A model generated the notes under the pieces. The model was not told the DNA's origin and searched no databases. It saw only the letters and a program-made list of their open reading frames with translations. DNA of 53,556 nucleotides, taken from contig MU657166.1 in NCBI GenBank assembly GCA_026770575.1, positions 414,390-467,945 of the forward strand. The letters run 5' to 3'. Positions 11,032 to 21,851 of the stretch are shown here, in pieces. This stretch comes from Pelagophyceae sp. CCMP2097. Its lineage: Eukaryota > Sar > Pelagophyceae. Position 1 is the first letter of the stretch, and each line of letters opens with the position of its first letter. Both the position numbers and the translations under genes were made by a program.

Positions 11032-12184
11032 TCAGGAGGCGAGCTCTCCCAGGTAAATGGTCTTGTCCGCGGAGCAGCTCCCGACGATGGGCTCCGACGG
11101 GTGGAAATGGACGTCGTTGACGCAACCTTTATGGCCCGGCAAGTGGTAGACTTCCTCCGTCGTGGCCACGTCCCAGATGTGCACCATTTGGTCCGAAGAG
11201 CCGCAGGTGACCTTCTCGTTGTCCGGAGACCAGGCGCAAGACAATAAATTCTTGTGAAAGTCGTGCTGGTGGCCGACAAACGTCTTCAGCAGGCGATCCC
11301 CGGAGGCGTAGGGCCGGACGTCCCAGCAATGTAATTTCGCGTCCATAGCGTTCGATAAAAGCATCGTCCCGTCCGGCGACAGCGCCAGCCCGGTGACCGT
11401 GTTGCGGTGGCATTGAAGCGTGTAGAGGACCTCGTCCTTACGCAGGTCCCAGCAGCTCAAAACCTCGTCGACGCCGCCGGAGAAGACGCACTGGGCGTCG
11501 TCGGAGAACGCGACGGACGTCACGGCGTACTTCGCCTTCAACGCGTGCACCGACGTCCGCACGCGCTGGTCCCAGAGCAGAATGTTGCCGTCGTCTCCGC
11601 CAGAGACGATTGCGGCCTCGTTGCGCGCCGGGCAGACGGAGTTCACGAAGCCCGTGTGGCCCGCAAACTTCTTCTTCCGCTTGCCCAGGTGCGCGTCCCA
11701 GAGCCTATCCATTCTGTCGGATCCCCCGTCTTCATCGAGGGACTTACATGATAGTTTTGTCTGCTGAAGCCGAGACCAGAGTCCGCTTGTCGCACCACTG
11801 GACGTCCACGACGGCGTTCTTGTGGCCTTCCAGGATGTTGTAGTTGCTACAGTCCCCAAAGACCTCCCACAAATAGATGGAACGCTCCGCGCCGCCGGAA
11901 GCCGCGTGCCTAGGAATCCGACGGTTCAAAAGCCCAAGGGCCCCCTCCACAATCAAAAAGACTCGCTCTCCGCCGGGGGAGAACTTGAAGGCGTTGATGG
12001 CGCCCGCGTGGCCAGTGAGGAGCATGATCGGGGCGTCCAAGTTCGACGTCCGTTTATCCTCGTCATCCTCGTCCCAAAGCGCAGATGGCGCCGACGCGCC
12101 GGAAGACAGGGCCAGCGACGATGCGCTCGTCGCCGTAGCCTCGACGCGCTGCCGCTTGGCGCTCGGGATCAGGGCGCCCGTCAT
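11032..12184 (-). CDS. SNRNP40: U5 snRNP 40-kDa WD40 protein
   Basis: SNRNP40 is a WD40 propeller of the U5 snRNP that contacts PRP8 in the spliceosome. Exons 12184-11748 and 11704-11032 give 369 aa, close to the human length. The N-terminus has a basic KRQRVE stretch. Seven WD repeats follow: APIMLLTGHAGAINAFKFSP, NYNILEGHKNAVVDVQW, FAGHTGFVNSVCPA, VTSVAFSDDAQCVFSGGVDE, NTVTGLALSPDGTMLLSNAM, KNLLSCAWSPDNEKVTCGSS and LPGHKGCVNDVHFHPSEP. The 43-base intron (AT/GTAAGT, acceptor ATAG) is phase 2. In blade 1 the frame reads through about 18 extra residues starting VFLIVEGALGLL. This looks like an intron, but the GTCTTT donor and CCTAG acceptor do not agree in phase, so I leave it read through. 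Confidence 0.92.
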
Positions 12185-12623
12185 CCCACCGACTGCGCAG
12201 CTCCGGAGCTCGCCGATCACGATGTTTTTTAACTTTTGGTTTTCAAAGTGGGTCGCGAACAAATCTCTCGTTCGAAAACCCCAATGAGAGGCTGCTCCGA
12301 GAGGGCCTGGCCGCCGCTCCGCTTTTAAGATGGGCCGAGAAGGCTGCTTTTTGCACAATGTTAACTTCTTACATCTGAGATAAAACTTCATTCTTGGCGG
12401 TTTCAGAATCGGCGCCGCCGTGCGCCGGCGCGCGCGGCGCTGGCAGGCGCGCGCGGCCGGAAACAGTCGTCTTTTTCTTCTTCGGGTGATAAAACTGAGG
12501 CACTGGCAGTGCCGCGTTGGTCGGTTCTCGGCGGGCTCGCGGTGGAGACAGAGGGGACTATCCTGCGCCTCGCTGCGCCATCACCGGCCGTGCCACGACC
12601 TCGCGGCAATGCCCGCCGGCGGC
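12185..12623. other. Intergenic
   Basis: This spacer between SNRNP40 and the cyclin stop includes AT-richer sequence near 12330-12400. No gene, RNA or repeat is recognised. Confidence 0.4.
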
Positions 12624-14008
12624 CTAGCAAATCGGCGCGGGCGCGTCGAGGAGCGATTCGGCGGGGCGCTTGAACTTTGGCGGGTCGCCGCCGTGTGTGT
12701 GGTCGCTGCCGTACACGATAGCTTCGATGTCCATCACGTCGTTGGGCGACCGCGACTGCGACCGCTTCGAGGATTTCGGGTCCTCGACTTCGCGCTCGTC
12801 GTCGTCCACCGCCGACTCTGAAGCCGTAGACGAGGCATTGCACGTCATTCTCTCCACTTCCGCGTCCGCCAAAATGGAACACTCCGAAGAGTCCGCGGCG
12901 ATGAGCTTGAGGCCGCACTCGCTGATGGCCTGCGCCGCGTCGGGGCGCTCCGTATACGCGAGCCTAGGATCCGTCGTGCGCCGGCGCGCTTTCGGCGAGC
13001 ACGTCACGACCACCCCCAGCGACAAGGCCGCACCTGCAGCCCTGGACGCGGTGCATCCAGCGCGCGACCGCGGGCATGGCGGCGCCGACGTGCTTGAGGG
13101 CGCAGATGATGGCGGCTACAGCGATCATGCTCGCCGGGTATTTCAAAAAGACCGAGTCCATGCGGGCGATTTCAGCGTAGCGCCCCGCGTGCTCCAAAAT
13201 CGCCTTTGCCTCGTCTGCGTCAAAGTCGCGGTAGAAGAGGAGGAGGAGGAGGTGGATGAACTCTGTCACGGTGGGCGGATGCAGGTGCCACTTCAAAGTG
13301 CAAAGAAGCTCCAGTTCCATGAGGCGCAGGTCAGAGGCGGAGAAAATCCCGTCGCTCAGCGCCACAAAGTCCGCCGTGCGGAACGGCCGCGGCTCCTCGA
13401 CCTTCGAAGCGAGGAAGATGGAGGCGATGGAGGCGAGCCTGAGATGGACGCGTACAGACCAGTCAAATCGAAATCCGTGCAGCGTCCTCGAACCACCGGC
13501 GGGCGCGGCGGAACCGCGGCGGCACGAGGCCCTCGACAGACCACGGACGCCGCCGCGGACTGGAAGTTGACGCTCCCGACGGATTTCAACGAGAGATATC
13601 GGTCGAGGTAGTTCGTCGCGACGGAGAGCGTCTCGCCCGACATCTTGAACGACTCGCCAAGCTATGGAGCGAACGGTGTCGCGGCCGCGCCCCCTCAACA
13701 AGGCTGGGCGGCCGAGGCGCCGCCGAAGGGCGACTTTTTTGACTCGCCTGGTGGAACCACGTGATGATCTTGCCGCGCCAGCTCTCGTTCATGCCGTCCC
13801 GCTGCACCTCGTGGATGTAGTCCGGCCGCGGCTCGTAGAGGCCCTACGTTTGGCGGTCGGGGAATGCCGGGGAAAGGCGGCAGAGAGGCGAAAGTACCTC
13901 GGTCGAGGAAAGCCGCTGGAGGCGAATCATGGCGGCGTCGACGTCGAGGTTTTCGCCAAACGACTGAGGGGCGCCTTTGCCCGCGCCGTGCGACCCCCCG
14001 CCGAGCAT
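12624..14008 (-). CDS. Cyclin (cyclin N-terminal box), five exons
   Basis: This is a cell-cycle cyclin that would activate a cyclin-dependent kinase. Exons 14008-13898, 13843-13748, 13661-13561, 13438-13034 and 12963-12624 sum to 350 aa. The cyclin box reads DYIHEVQRDGMNESWRGKII, TLSVATNYLDRYLSLKSV, LASIASIFLASKVEEP and LMELELLCTLKWHLHPPT, including the MRxIL-like helix and the KVEE motif. The second box is weaker (SMIAVAAIICALKHVG). The tail has Ser/Asp/Glu-rich and KSSKRSQSRS segments and no clear destruction box. Intron 2 (13747-13662) starts with GCGAGT after CAG, so it is a GC-AG intron; the flanking protein is contiguous only with this splice. The motifs resemble A/B/D cyclins; the subclass is not resolved. 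Confidence 0.9.
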
Positions 14009-14678
14009 GCCCCAAGGCGCCGTCCGACGGCGACAATCTGGCCAAATCAATGCTTCAAAGATGCCTGCGTCTCCCCCTCGCGGCGATTTTTTCCTTCGAA
14101 GCCCCGACCCCCAAAACACGGCGAGTTTTTTTGCATGTTTCCTTTTTGTGCGACCGTCTTTTTCAGGCGCATCTTGGGTTGCTTCGCGGGCCAAAGTGGC
14201 TCACGGGCTTCGTTTCACGCTGCCGCCGACGTCCATATTTTTATTCGCTCGAACGTCGCGGCGCAGGGGTGAGGTCGGCGCGGCCGGCCACCGCCTCCCT
14301 GGGCTTCTTAAAGTGCAGTAGAGCGGCGGGCGAAATTCTTGCACGTGCTCCGAAACGTGCGGCGGCGGCTTGCACGCTCGAGGATTTGAAAATCAAAGAT
14401 TTTCAAACGCCTTTTTTTCGGACAGCCGCAGATCGCGATAGAGAGGTTTCTGGGTTTTCAGCGTGATCCTGCCCGTTTCGGGTCCGTTCGGGAGTGGTGC
14501 GATCGAGCGGAGGGCCCTGTGCATCGGTTGGCAGCGCGGCCCTCGCGCATTCGTAGCGGCGCCCCCCGGGCCCGCGGGCGGTCCACGGGCCGCGGCACCA
14601 CATCTATAGACGTTGCATCCTTTGTACCTGTCGTACCGTCAAAGGCGCACCGTCAAAGGCAGCCGGGTCGTCGCCGCT
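14009..14678. promoter_or_regulatory. Divergent promoter region
   Basis: These 670 bases separate two divergent starts (cyclin minus, LAMMER kinase plus) and should carry both promoters. Locally AT-rich patches lie near 14090-14170 and 14230-14440. I see no gene in it and no motif I can name. Confidence 0.5.
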
Positions 14679-16306
14679 ATGCCCTCCCGCCGCGAGCGGT
14701 CCCGCAGCGGCGACCGAGACCGCCACCGCGACCGCCGCCACGACGGCGACGATCGCCGCGCGCGGCGCGACCGCGACGACCGGCAGGGCGACCGCCGCCG
14801 GTCGCGGTCGCGGTCGAGGCGCCGCCGCGACGACCGCGACCGCGACGACCGCAAGGAGCGCGAGGCCCCGCGTCGGCGGTCTCTGTCGCCGCCGCGGCGC
14901 CGGCGGCACGACAAGGAGGATCGGGAGCCGAAGAAGCCCAAAAAGAAGGAAGACGACGACGACGGCGACGTCCGCGACGATTCCACCGGCCATTACGAGG
15001 GCAAAGCCGGCGCCGTGCTGAAGGACCGCTACGAGGTCGTCTGCGACGCCGGTGCGTGGTTGAGCGCGGAGGCGTAGAGCCGCGATCACCGCCGCAGAGA
15101 TATAACTCCCCGCGGAGATTCGTACGCCCGCTTTTAGGCATGGGCACTTTTGGGCGCGTCGTCGAGTGCATCGACCTCGAAAGTTCGTCGAAGCGTCGGG
15201 TGTGTATCAAGGTTGTTCGGCGGATCTCGCGGTACACGGAGTCGGCGGCCGTAGAGGCCGATATCCTAAGAGAGGTGAACAAATCCCCCGGCGCCGGCGG
15301 CGACCTCATCGTCAAGCTCCTTTCGACGTTTGAGGCGCAGGGGCATTATTGTTTGGTCTTTGAGAAGTGCGGCGCTTCTTTGTACGAATTCCTAAAGGCG
15401 AACCAGTACAACGCTTTTTCCCCTCGAGCCGTGCGCCACTTCTCGAGGCAGCTCCTGCAAGCCCTAAACTTCCTGCACAACCTCAAGCTGATCCACACCG
15501 ATCTTAAGCTGGAAAATGTGCTCCTCCGCCGCTCCGAGTCCACCGAGGTGCGCCTTTTGAATGCCATTTCAATGCTCCCTCTTGCAGTCCGGCAACCCCC
15601 GCTTCCAACCCCCGCTCCGAGGTGCACCTCTCCGGCGGCGCAAAGTCACGCGTGCCGGACTGCACGGACATTGTTGTCATCGACTTCGGAGGTGCTACGT
15701 ATGATCACGAGCGCAAATCTTCCATTGTGAACACGAGGCAGTATCGAGCCCCAGAAGTCATACTCGGCGTCGGCTGGTCCTTACCGAGCGACCTCTGGAG
15801 CTGCGGCTGCATCATCGCAGAGCTCTTCAAGGGCGAGCTCCTATTCGCGACGCACTCCAACACGGAGCACCTGGGCCTCATCGAGCGCTGCGCGGGGGGG
15901 GTCCCAAAGGCCATGGTGCGGAAACCGCGTCCGTTGAAAGCCCCGCCGGGTTGGAACCCCCGCACCGTCACATGCATGAGCCGCAGGAGAGGCGAGGGGA
16001 AGACCCTGGCCCGTCGGACGGCATGAGACGGGCGCTCCCATTGCAACGTCACGCACCCACGCAACTTTGCTGTAGGTGTCTGCATCTCGGTACGCGAAGA
16101 AGTATTTTGACCGTGATGGCAAGAGCCGCTGGGAATCTGCGCTGCCGCGGGACGGCCGGGACCACGTGCGAGAGATGCAATCCCTGTCAGATTATTGCGG
16201 CCGCGACCGCGACCTGCTCGAGCTCCTACAGGGCCTGCTCACCGTCGACCCGATGAAGCGCCTGACCGCGCATCAGGCGCTCCAATGCGCCTTTGTCCAC
16301 GAGTGA
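14679..16306 (+). CDS. LAMMER/CLK dual-specificity protein kinase with SR-rich N-terminus
   Basis: CLK kinases phosphorylate SR splicing factors. Exons 14679-15051, 15138-15547, 15622-15915 and 16076-16306 give 435 aa. About 105 N-terminal residues are Arg/Asp/Ser-rich (many RD, RS and DR dipeptides). The kinase domain starts GHYEGKAGAVLKDRYEVV, then the Gly loop GMGTFGRVVE completed across intron 1, VCIKVV with the catalytic lysine, HTDLKLENVLL (the HTD form typical of this family), IDFGGAT and NTRQYRAPEVILG. The family hallmark EHLAMMER is changed to EHLGLIER here. The C-lobe ends LLTVDPMKRLTAHQALQ. All four junctions agree in phase. It may regulate splicing in this intron-dense genome; that role is inference. 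Confidence 0.9.
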
Positions 16307-16616
16307 GGAGTGGCGCGCGAGTGAGGCTGCGCCGCCGGAACTCCTGCCGCTACACCGAGGCGCACTCCGGCGATCTGCTGCGACTGAGCGTCGGCGGCCG
16401 GGACCGCCGAGTCGCCTCCGTAAATAATACCACACAAGGCGCTCGAATCGTGCCAAGGCGCTCGAATCGTGCCAAGGGCGTGCAGACTTGGGCGTCGCCG
16501 GGTTTGATTATGTAGTGAGACGCGCCGTCGCGCGCGGTGCGTTATCTATGAAATCAGGCCTCTGCGGGGTTCCTTTGGCAGAGGGAGGGTCGCCTTTGCG
16601 GCTTGGGTCGAGGTGC
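16307..16616. other. Convergent intergenic with 19-base tandem repeat
   Basis: This spacer lies between two convergent stops. It includes a perfect tandem duplication of AAGGCGCTCGAATCGTGCC (16436-16454 and 16455-16473). Confidence 0.6.
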
Positions 16617-17963
16617 TCAGCTGCCGAGTTGGTTGCGGGCGCCTGGGTTTGCGAGGAAGGCGCGGAGGACCTCGGGCGTGACGTCGAAGACCTTGTGCTG
16701 GATGTAGAAACCGCCGCTGTCTGGGATATCCAGCTTGAGCAGCGTCGCCGTCGGGCCGGCCGGGGCGCCGACGAGCTTGCGGACTTGGCCGACTGGACCT
16801 TCGCCGTTTGTCGCGAAGAAGAAAAGTAAAGGCTCCGACGCCTCGGATGCGACTTCTTTCAGCGACGCGACGGCCTTGGCTTGCTGCGCGGCGTCCGCCA
16901 CGCCCTCGACGAGGACGCACAGGGCCGGAGTTTCGTTAATATCGCTCTCGCCGCATTCAACAGTCTTGGAAAGATCGGCATAAGGCTTGTCCTTCCAGGA
17001 ATTCGGGAATCCTTGGACAATGCCATCTGAAACCATTCCGCGCGCCCCTTTGGTGATGACCGCCCGCTTGCCGTCTACGCTTTCCGCCGAGAGTAAAACC
17101 AACGAGGGGATGCCGCTGACGTCTAAAAGCTTGGAGAGCTGCGCACGCGCGGAGTGGCCAAAGGGCAGGGCGAGCCAGTTCTGGCCCATTTCCGCATAAT
17201 ATTCGTCGAAAGCTTCCACCCCGCGGTCGCTCGAGACAAAGACGATTTCGGCAGACGGGTGCGCCGTCTGCAGAGTGTCGAAGAATTCAACTAAAACAGG
17301 AGTAAAGCCGCGGCAGGGCGGGCACCAGTGCGCCGAGAAGTAGAGCAGTAGAGGCTTGTTCTTCAAGTCGTTGAAAGGGACGTCGTGCCCCTTCTTGGAC
17401 TGGAGATTCGGCAAGTTCGCCAGGACGTCATCTAAAGTAGGCGGCTTCCAAGGAAAATCCTTTCCTTCAAAGTCATCTGCCACACCGGCCCGGCCGTCCG
17501 CGGTTAGGAGTTCGCCTGTCAAACCGTCGACGAGGACGAACGCGGGGATGCCCTTGACTTTGAACTTCGCAGACAGAGCGTTCTTCGCCTCGCGGTTCGA
17601 AAAGGGCAGCGCCGCCCACGCCGCGTGCTCGCCGTAATACGAGGTGAAGGAGGCTTCGTCATGATCGCTCGAGACAAAGACTATCTCCAGAGCCTTGGCG
17701 CCCTTGGACTTTTGTAAAGCGTTGTAAAACTCGCCCAACTTCGGCGTGAAGCCGCGGCAAGGGCCGCACCAGTGGCCTACGCGGACGGGCAAAGGCGCGT
17801 CGACGCGATCAAACTCCGTCGACGACGAGGTCCAGGCGCAAGGCCGAGTACAAATTTACGCACCGCTAAAGTAGAGCCCGACGACGCCGGCGCCGCCGAG
17901 GACGGTGTTAGTGGGCTTGGGGCCGTCCTTGGTCAGCAGCGTCGGGCCGAAGAGCGCCTCCAT
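16617..17963 (-). CDS. Nucleoredoxin-like protein with two thioredoxin domains
   Basis: Nucleoredoxins are thiol-disulfide oxidoreductases with redox-signalling or antioxidant-protecting roles. Exons 17963-17864 and 17776-16617 give 419 aa; the 87-base intron splits the glycine before HWCGPCR. Domain 1 has the active site WCGPCRGFTPKLGEFY at about residue 35, then EIVFVSSDHDEASF. Domain 2 has WCPPCRGFTPVLVEFFDTL and EIVFVSSDRGVEAFDEYY. A third, cysteine-poor thioredoxin-like C-terminal part follows (about residue 310 on). This is the human nucleoredoxin layout at similar length. The protein starts MEALFGPTLL without a signal peptide, suggesting a cytosolic or nuclear location. Confidence 0.9.
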
Positions 17964-18059
17964 TACCTGCGCGAGCTGATGGCTGAGAGGTGAAACCAGA
18001 AGAAAGCTTCCTCTGTAATAAACCTTGGCCAAGGTTTATTGGGAAGAGAGATATTCTCT

Positions 18060-18620
18060 CGGAATCTTCTTCAAGAAATCAAGTCGCCAAAGTCGCCCGA
18101 GCGTCGAAAGGGTGCGCTGAGAGAGTTGCTGAGAGAGCCTCCCGCTGCGGGGGCCCTGGTGCGGGACTCGCGGATAAGAGAATCTTGAAATTTTTGTGAC
18201 GTGTGCGTTCCGGGCCCGGTCGCGACCGGTCGCGGTCCTCTCCGCACGCAGTGCAGCGTAGCGGAGGTGCGGACGGCCGGGGACTCTCCCACGGCGTGCC
18301 CCTCGTCGACGTGCTTCTGCACCCGGCGCACCCACTCGGCGTCCGACTTGTAGGGTGACGCTCGGCAGAGCGGGCACCGCTTGTCGTGCTGGTAAGGGCC
18401 CCCGTAGGGGCTAACCCCAAGGATTTGTTGGTTCGTAACTGCTAAAAGAACGGTCCGAGGAACGTATCTGGGAGCCGAAATTTTATTGGCGTCGCGGGCC
18501 GGCGTGTCGCGGTTCCGGAGCGCCGACAGCGGCCGGCGGCCTGGCTGTGGCGAGTCGCCGCTCGCGCGTTGCGACTCCGGCGCGCGCGCCTCGCTGTTCA
18601 GCGTCGAAGCCGTCGTCATA
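18060..18620 (-). pseudogene. Relic of a RING-finger plus Sel1 gene
   Basis: The minus strand holds a short zinc-binding signature, DKRCPLCRASPYKSDAEWVR followed by RVQKHVDEGHA. This resembles the end of the RING-type module that precedes Sel1 repeats in a large stramenopile family. Only one CxxC pair remains, and no Sel1 repeat follows: the frame continues into Arg/Pro-rich sequence and stops. The upstream part (SALRNRDTPARDANKISAPR) is not recognised. I read it as a truncated, decayed copy. A short live gene with unseen exons is possible. Confidence 0.4.
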
Positions 18621-19529
18621 ATCTCGTTAGAAAATCAGTCCAATTTTTCAAAATCTCAAAAATTGACCGTTTTAAGATTTAGGACGCCACTTAGCGCATT
18701 CGACGCACGCTGAAGCGGCGAGTCCGAAAACGCTTCTTTTACCGTGAATAGCGAAAGTTGCCTTTTTAGCCATAAACTGCTTTTGTACATTTTTGGCGCA
18801 TTTTTGGCCCCTTTGGCGAACACCACGCGAGGCAGCCCAATGGGGTGGGACAGGCGGGGTTGACGGCCAGGGATGGCCCGACCGCCTAGTGAGGCTCGGC
18901 AGCGAGGTTTAATCGCTAATCAAATCCTGCAAGGCAAGGGCGTCGCCGTTGCTGCCAAAGGTCGTCAAGGGGCTCTAGGGCCCTTTTCCGCGAATACACC
19001 GCAGACGCAGCAGGGCTCCCGAGTGATCTGCGCGGCCATATTCGGTGGCAGTCCTACGGGCCGCGAATGATGGGATTCGGAATCCGATTCCCAAGCGTCT
19101 CGGACTCTCGGAGCTGCCCGGATTTCGTCGCACCAGTGTTCCCGGAGGCGGGCGGGGGGGTAGCTTACGCGACGCGTGTCGTGGACGAGCAGGGCGTGGA
19201 CGAGCAGAGTCAAACAAGGAGCCACAGAGACCGAACGGTTTCCAAGGGCAAAGGACGCCGCGCTCCGAGTAGACGGGGGGGGGGCTCTCAGAGGCGCCGC
19301 CGGTGCGGCCGTAGGACGCTGAGCCGCGCGGCGCCGGCGCGACGACGGCAGCGTTTGAGCTCAAAGTCCGGCCGTGAAGTTCCTTTAGCGACTGTTCGAG
19401 AAATCGATATCCAGTGCGCGGACCGTCTCGTTTCCGCCCGGGGCCAGCGGTGATCCAGAGTGATCGGGTCGCCCACGCGCGGTAGACGCCACGGTTCCCC
19501 TCGCGGTGGTCTTTGCGTTGGCGGTGGGG
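18621..19529. other. Gene-poor stretch
   Basis: The first 250 bases are AT-richer than the surroundings (several T runs near 18640-18810). The rest is GC-rich with only shadow frames. I see no gene, RNA or repeat. Confidence 0.4.
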
Positions 19530-20656
19530 ATGAGCAGGCGCCGCGGCGGCTTAATCACCACCCCGCCCAAGCGGATGCGCGGCCCCGCGCGGACGACGAG
19601 CGCGTACTTCGACCCCGTCAAGACCGAGGTCAAGGGTGGGGTCGAGGACGAAGTCGAGGCCGAGGTCGAGGGTAAGATCACCGAGGTCAAGGCGGAGATC
19701 GAGGGCCAGATCGAGATCAAGGCCGAGGACGCCTTTTTCAAGGGTTCGTTCGCGCCCGTGCTGCACCACACCGTGGCTCCGCACACGCTGCTCCTGGGGA
19801 CGCAGCCTTCGGACAATTCGCTGGCGCAAGGGTGGTACTTCGCAACTAACTCAAATGCCTTCTGGCACATAGTAGGAGACGCCCTCGGCTTCCGTGCGTC
19901 TCGTGCGGGGGCTCCCTTCGCGCGGTGGCCCTACAAACGACTAGGGCGCGGCTTCCACGTGGGGCGGGTGGACGCGGTGGACTTTATCCGGCCGCACTTG
20001 CTCCATTCCGAGTCGGAGTCTCTAAGCTACGACGCCGCCCTGCAGAGACTCACTTCAAGCGGATACGCCATGTGGGACGTCGTTTCGTCTTCGAACCGCA
20101 AGGGCTCGTTGGACTCTGCAATCAAGCAAGCGACGTTTTCTGACGTCGAGAGCCTCGTCGCGTTCAATCCGACGATCAAGCGCATCTGCTTTTCGACAGG
20201 GAGCGGATCCGCCAACATGTTCCGCAAGGCGCACAAACAGTGGCTCCGAGAGCCGGGCGCGTTCCGCGCGAGAGACGACGACGCCTCGAGGGCCGTCTTC
20301 GGCAAGTTCGTCTGCGGGACCGGAACGGCGCGCATCGAGCTCTGCGTGCGTCGTGCGAACCCCGGGCTCCCGGGATGGATCCGCAGAGCTCGGGGCTCGC
20401 GCAGACTGAGAGGGCACGTTGCGCCTAGGTGATGGAGTCGGTCTCGCCGGCTTGCAACCCGCGGCAGACGTGGGACGCTGCGAAACAGCAGCAAAAGGGC
20501 CACGCGGACGCCTGGGCCGCGCGCCCGGCGGCGCTCTACCCTTTCAAAAGGCAGCAGTGGTTTGCAGCCTGCTTCCAAGACGAGCCCGCCGTGCGAGCGG
20601 CGGCACCTTTTGGGTCGATCGAGTCGCATTTCCGAGTAAGATCACAAAATCCGTGA
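19530..20656 (+). CDS. Hypoxanthine/uracil-DNA glycosylase (UDG superfamily, MUG/family-6 type)
   Basis: This base-excision repair enzyme would remove deaminated bases (hypoxanthine or uracil). Exons 19530-20345 and 20429-20656 give 347 aa; the 83-base intron is phase 0. The catalytic core reads LLLGTQPSDNSLAQGWYFAT, then NSNAFWHIVGDALGF, GYAMWDVVSSSNRKGSLDSA and IKRICFSTGSG. The late loop SVSPACN matches the SPA-type motif of this superfamily and starts exon 2. The first 70 residues are basic, then rich in alternating Glu/Val/Lys with at least three psi-K-x-E tetrapeptides (VKTE, VKAE, IKAE), a possible SUMO-target tail. Its stop is six bases from the convergent neighbour's stop. The superfamily call is firm; preferred base inferred. 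Confidence 0.85.
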
Positions 20657-20662
20657 CCTCGG

Positions 20663-21587
20663 TTACTCGGTTCGGGCCTTGAACTTGACGACGTGCGAGC
20701 CCGCAGCCACGCTTTCCATCATCTGGTCGAGCTTGTTGCGGTCGGCTGTGCGGGCCACCTCGGAAAAGTTGAAGGCGGCTTCTTCATGGCCTTCGGAGAC
20801 GAGTTGCATGACGTGCTTGCAGAACGCATCGCACTCTTCCCCGAAATCGTGCGAGCCCCCCAGGTTGGTCTTCACCGCGGGCGGGATGATCTCCACGATT
20901 CGCACGTGCGTCTCTTTCAGGGAGTAGCGCAGGGCCATGGTGTATGAGTGCAAACCCGCTTTTGAGGCAGAATACCTGCGTGCTTCCGTCGTGGTGGTGT
21001 CCGGCGCAAAGGGGAGACGCACACGGGCCCTGCGGCAAAGGGGACAAAGGCGAGCCCACTGGAGACGTTTGCGACCATGCAGGGGCCCGGCTTGGCGAGC
21101 AGGTACGGCACGAAGAGCGCGCAGAGGTGGATGGGGCCCGACAAGTTGATTTCGATTTCCATCGCGCGCTCGGCCCACTCCGCCACGTCTTCCGCAGGCG
21201 AGACGCGACGCTGCACGCCGGCGTTGTTCACGAGGGCATTGCAGTCCGGGTGGTTGGCCTCGACCCACGCCAGCAGCGCCGTTCGGTCCGCAGCCGAACC
21301 GGCGTCGCTTTGCTTGTAGAAGACCTGAGACGCTCCGCTTTGGAAAGGCGTGCGCGAAGACGGTCCCTCTCTGCTTGGGAAAGGCGTGCGCAGAGACGCT
21401 TCAGGCATCGCGCGGCGCTGCGCGGGAGGCGCACCTTGCCCGGGTACAGTGCGGAGGCGGCCTCGAGCACCTCCAGCCGACGCCCGGTGATGAGCACTTT
21501 CGCCGCACCCCGCTGCACAAACTCGGCCACCAAACCCAGGCCGATGCCGCTCCCGCCGCCCGTCACCAGAGGGACCCACTGCGCCAT
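20663..21587 (-). CDS. Short-chain dehydrogenase/reductase, DltE-like
   Basis: This is a classical NAD(P)-dependent SDR. Exons 21587-21435, 21324-21023 and 20975-20663 give 255 aa. The dinucleotide-binding motif is VTGGGSGIG near the N-terminus, followed by NNAGVQ, the serine of VSSGLAF, and YSASKAG with the catalytic Tyr and Lys. The Tyr codon lies just after the 47-base second intron, whose donor falls between two GT dinucleotides (CCCGT/GTGCGT). The first intron (110 bases) contains a repeated GCGCACGCCTTTCC. The C-terminal part (HVRIVEIIPPAVKTNL) and length match the DltE/YciK-like subgroup. Substrate unknown. Confidence 0.9.
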
Positions 21588-21851
21588 ATTCGGCACTGAG
21601 GCCTCGGAGTCTACGGCGGAGCTCTGAGGACAAGGGAAATCGTCCGACGACGAGGCCTCGAGAGTCGAGGCTTCCTGACCCTGGAAATCGGTGAGGACAA
21701 ATTGAGGACACACGGATATCCACGCCGCTCCATGATTCCAAAGCAGGGTGGAAAGGCTGCGTTATATTTGTACGTGACGGGCAAAGTTCTCCGCGGCGGA
21801 GGCCTGCGCCCGGCGCTGCAAAGGGGCGGCTCTTCGAGCGCAAAGGGGCGA
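21588..21851. other. Intergenic
   Basis: This short spacer between the SDR start and the MYND-USP stop, both on the minus strand, presumably contains the SDR promoter. No other element is seen. Confidence 0.4.

Noticed and set aside
14604..15315. Minus-strand frames opposite the SR-rich kinase N-terminus
   Set aside because: Repetitive Arg/Asp codons of the kinase give open Arg/Val/Ala frames in antisense. They have no independent evidence.
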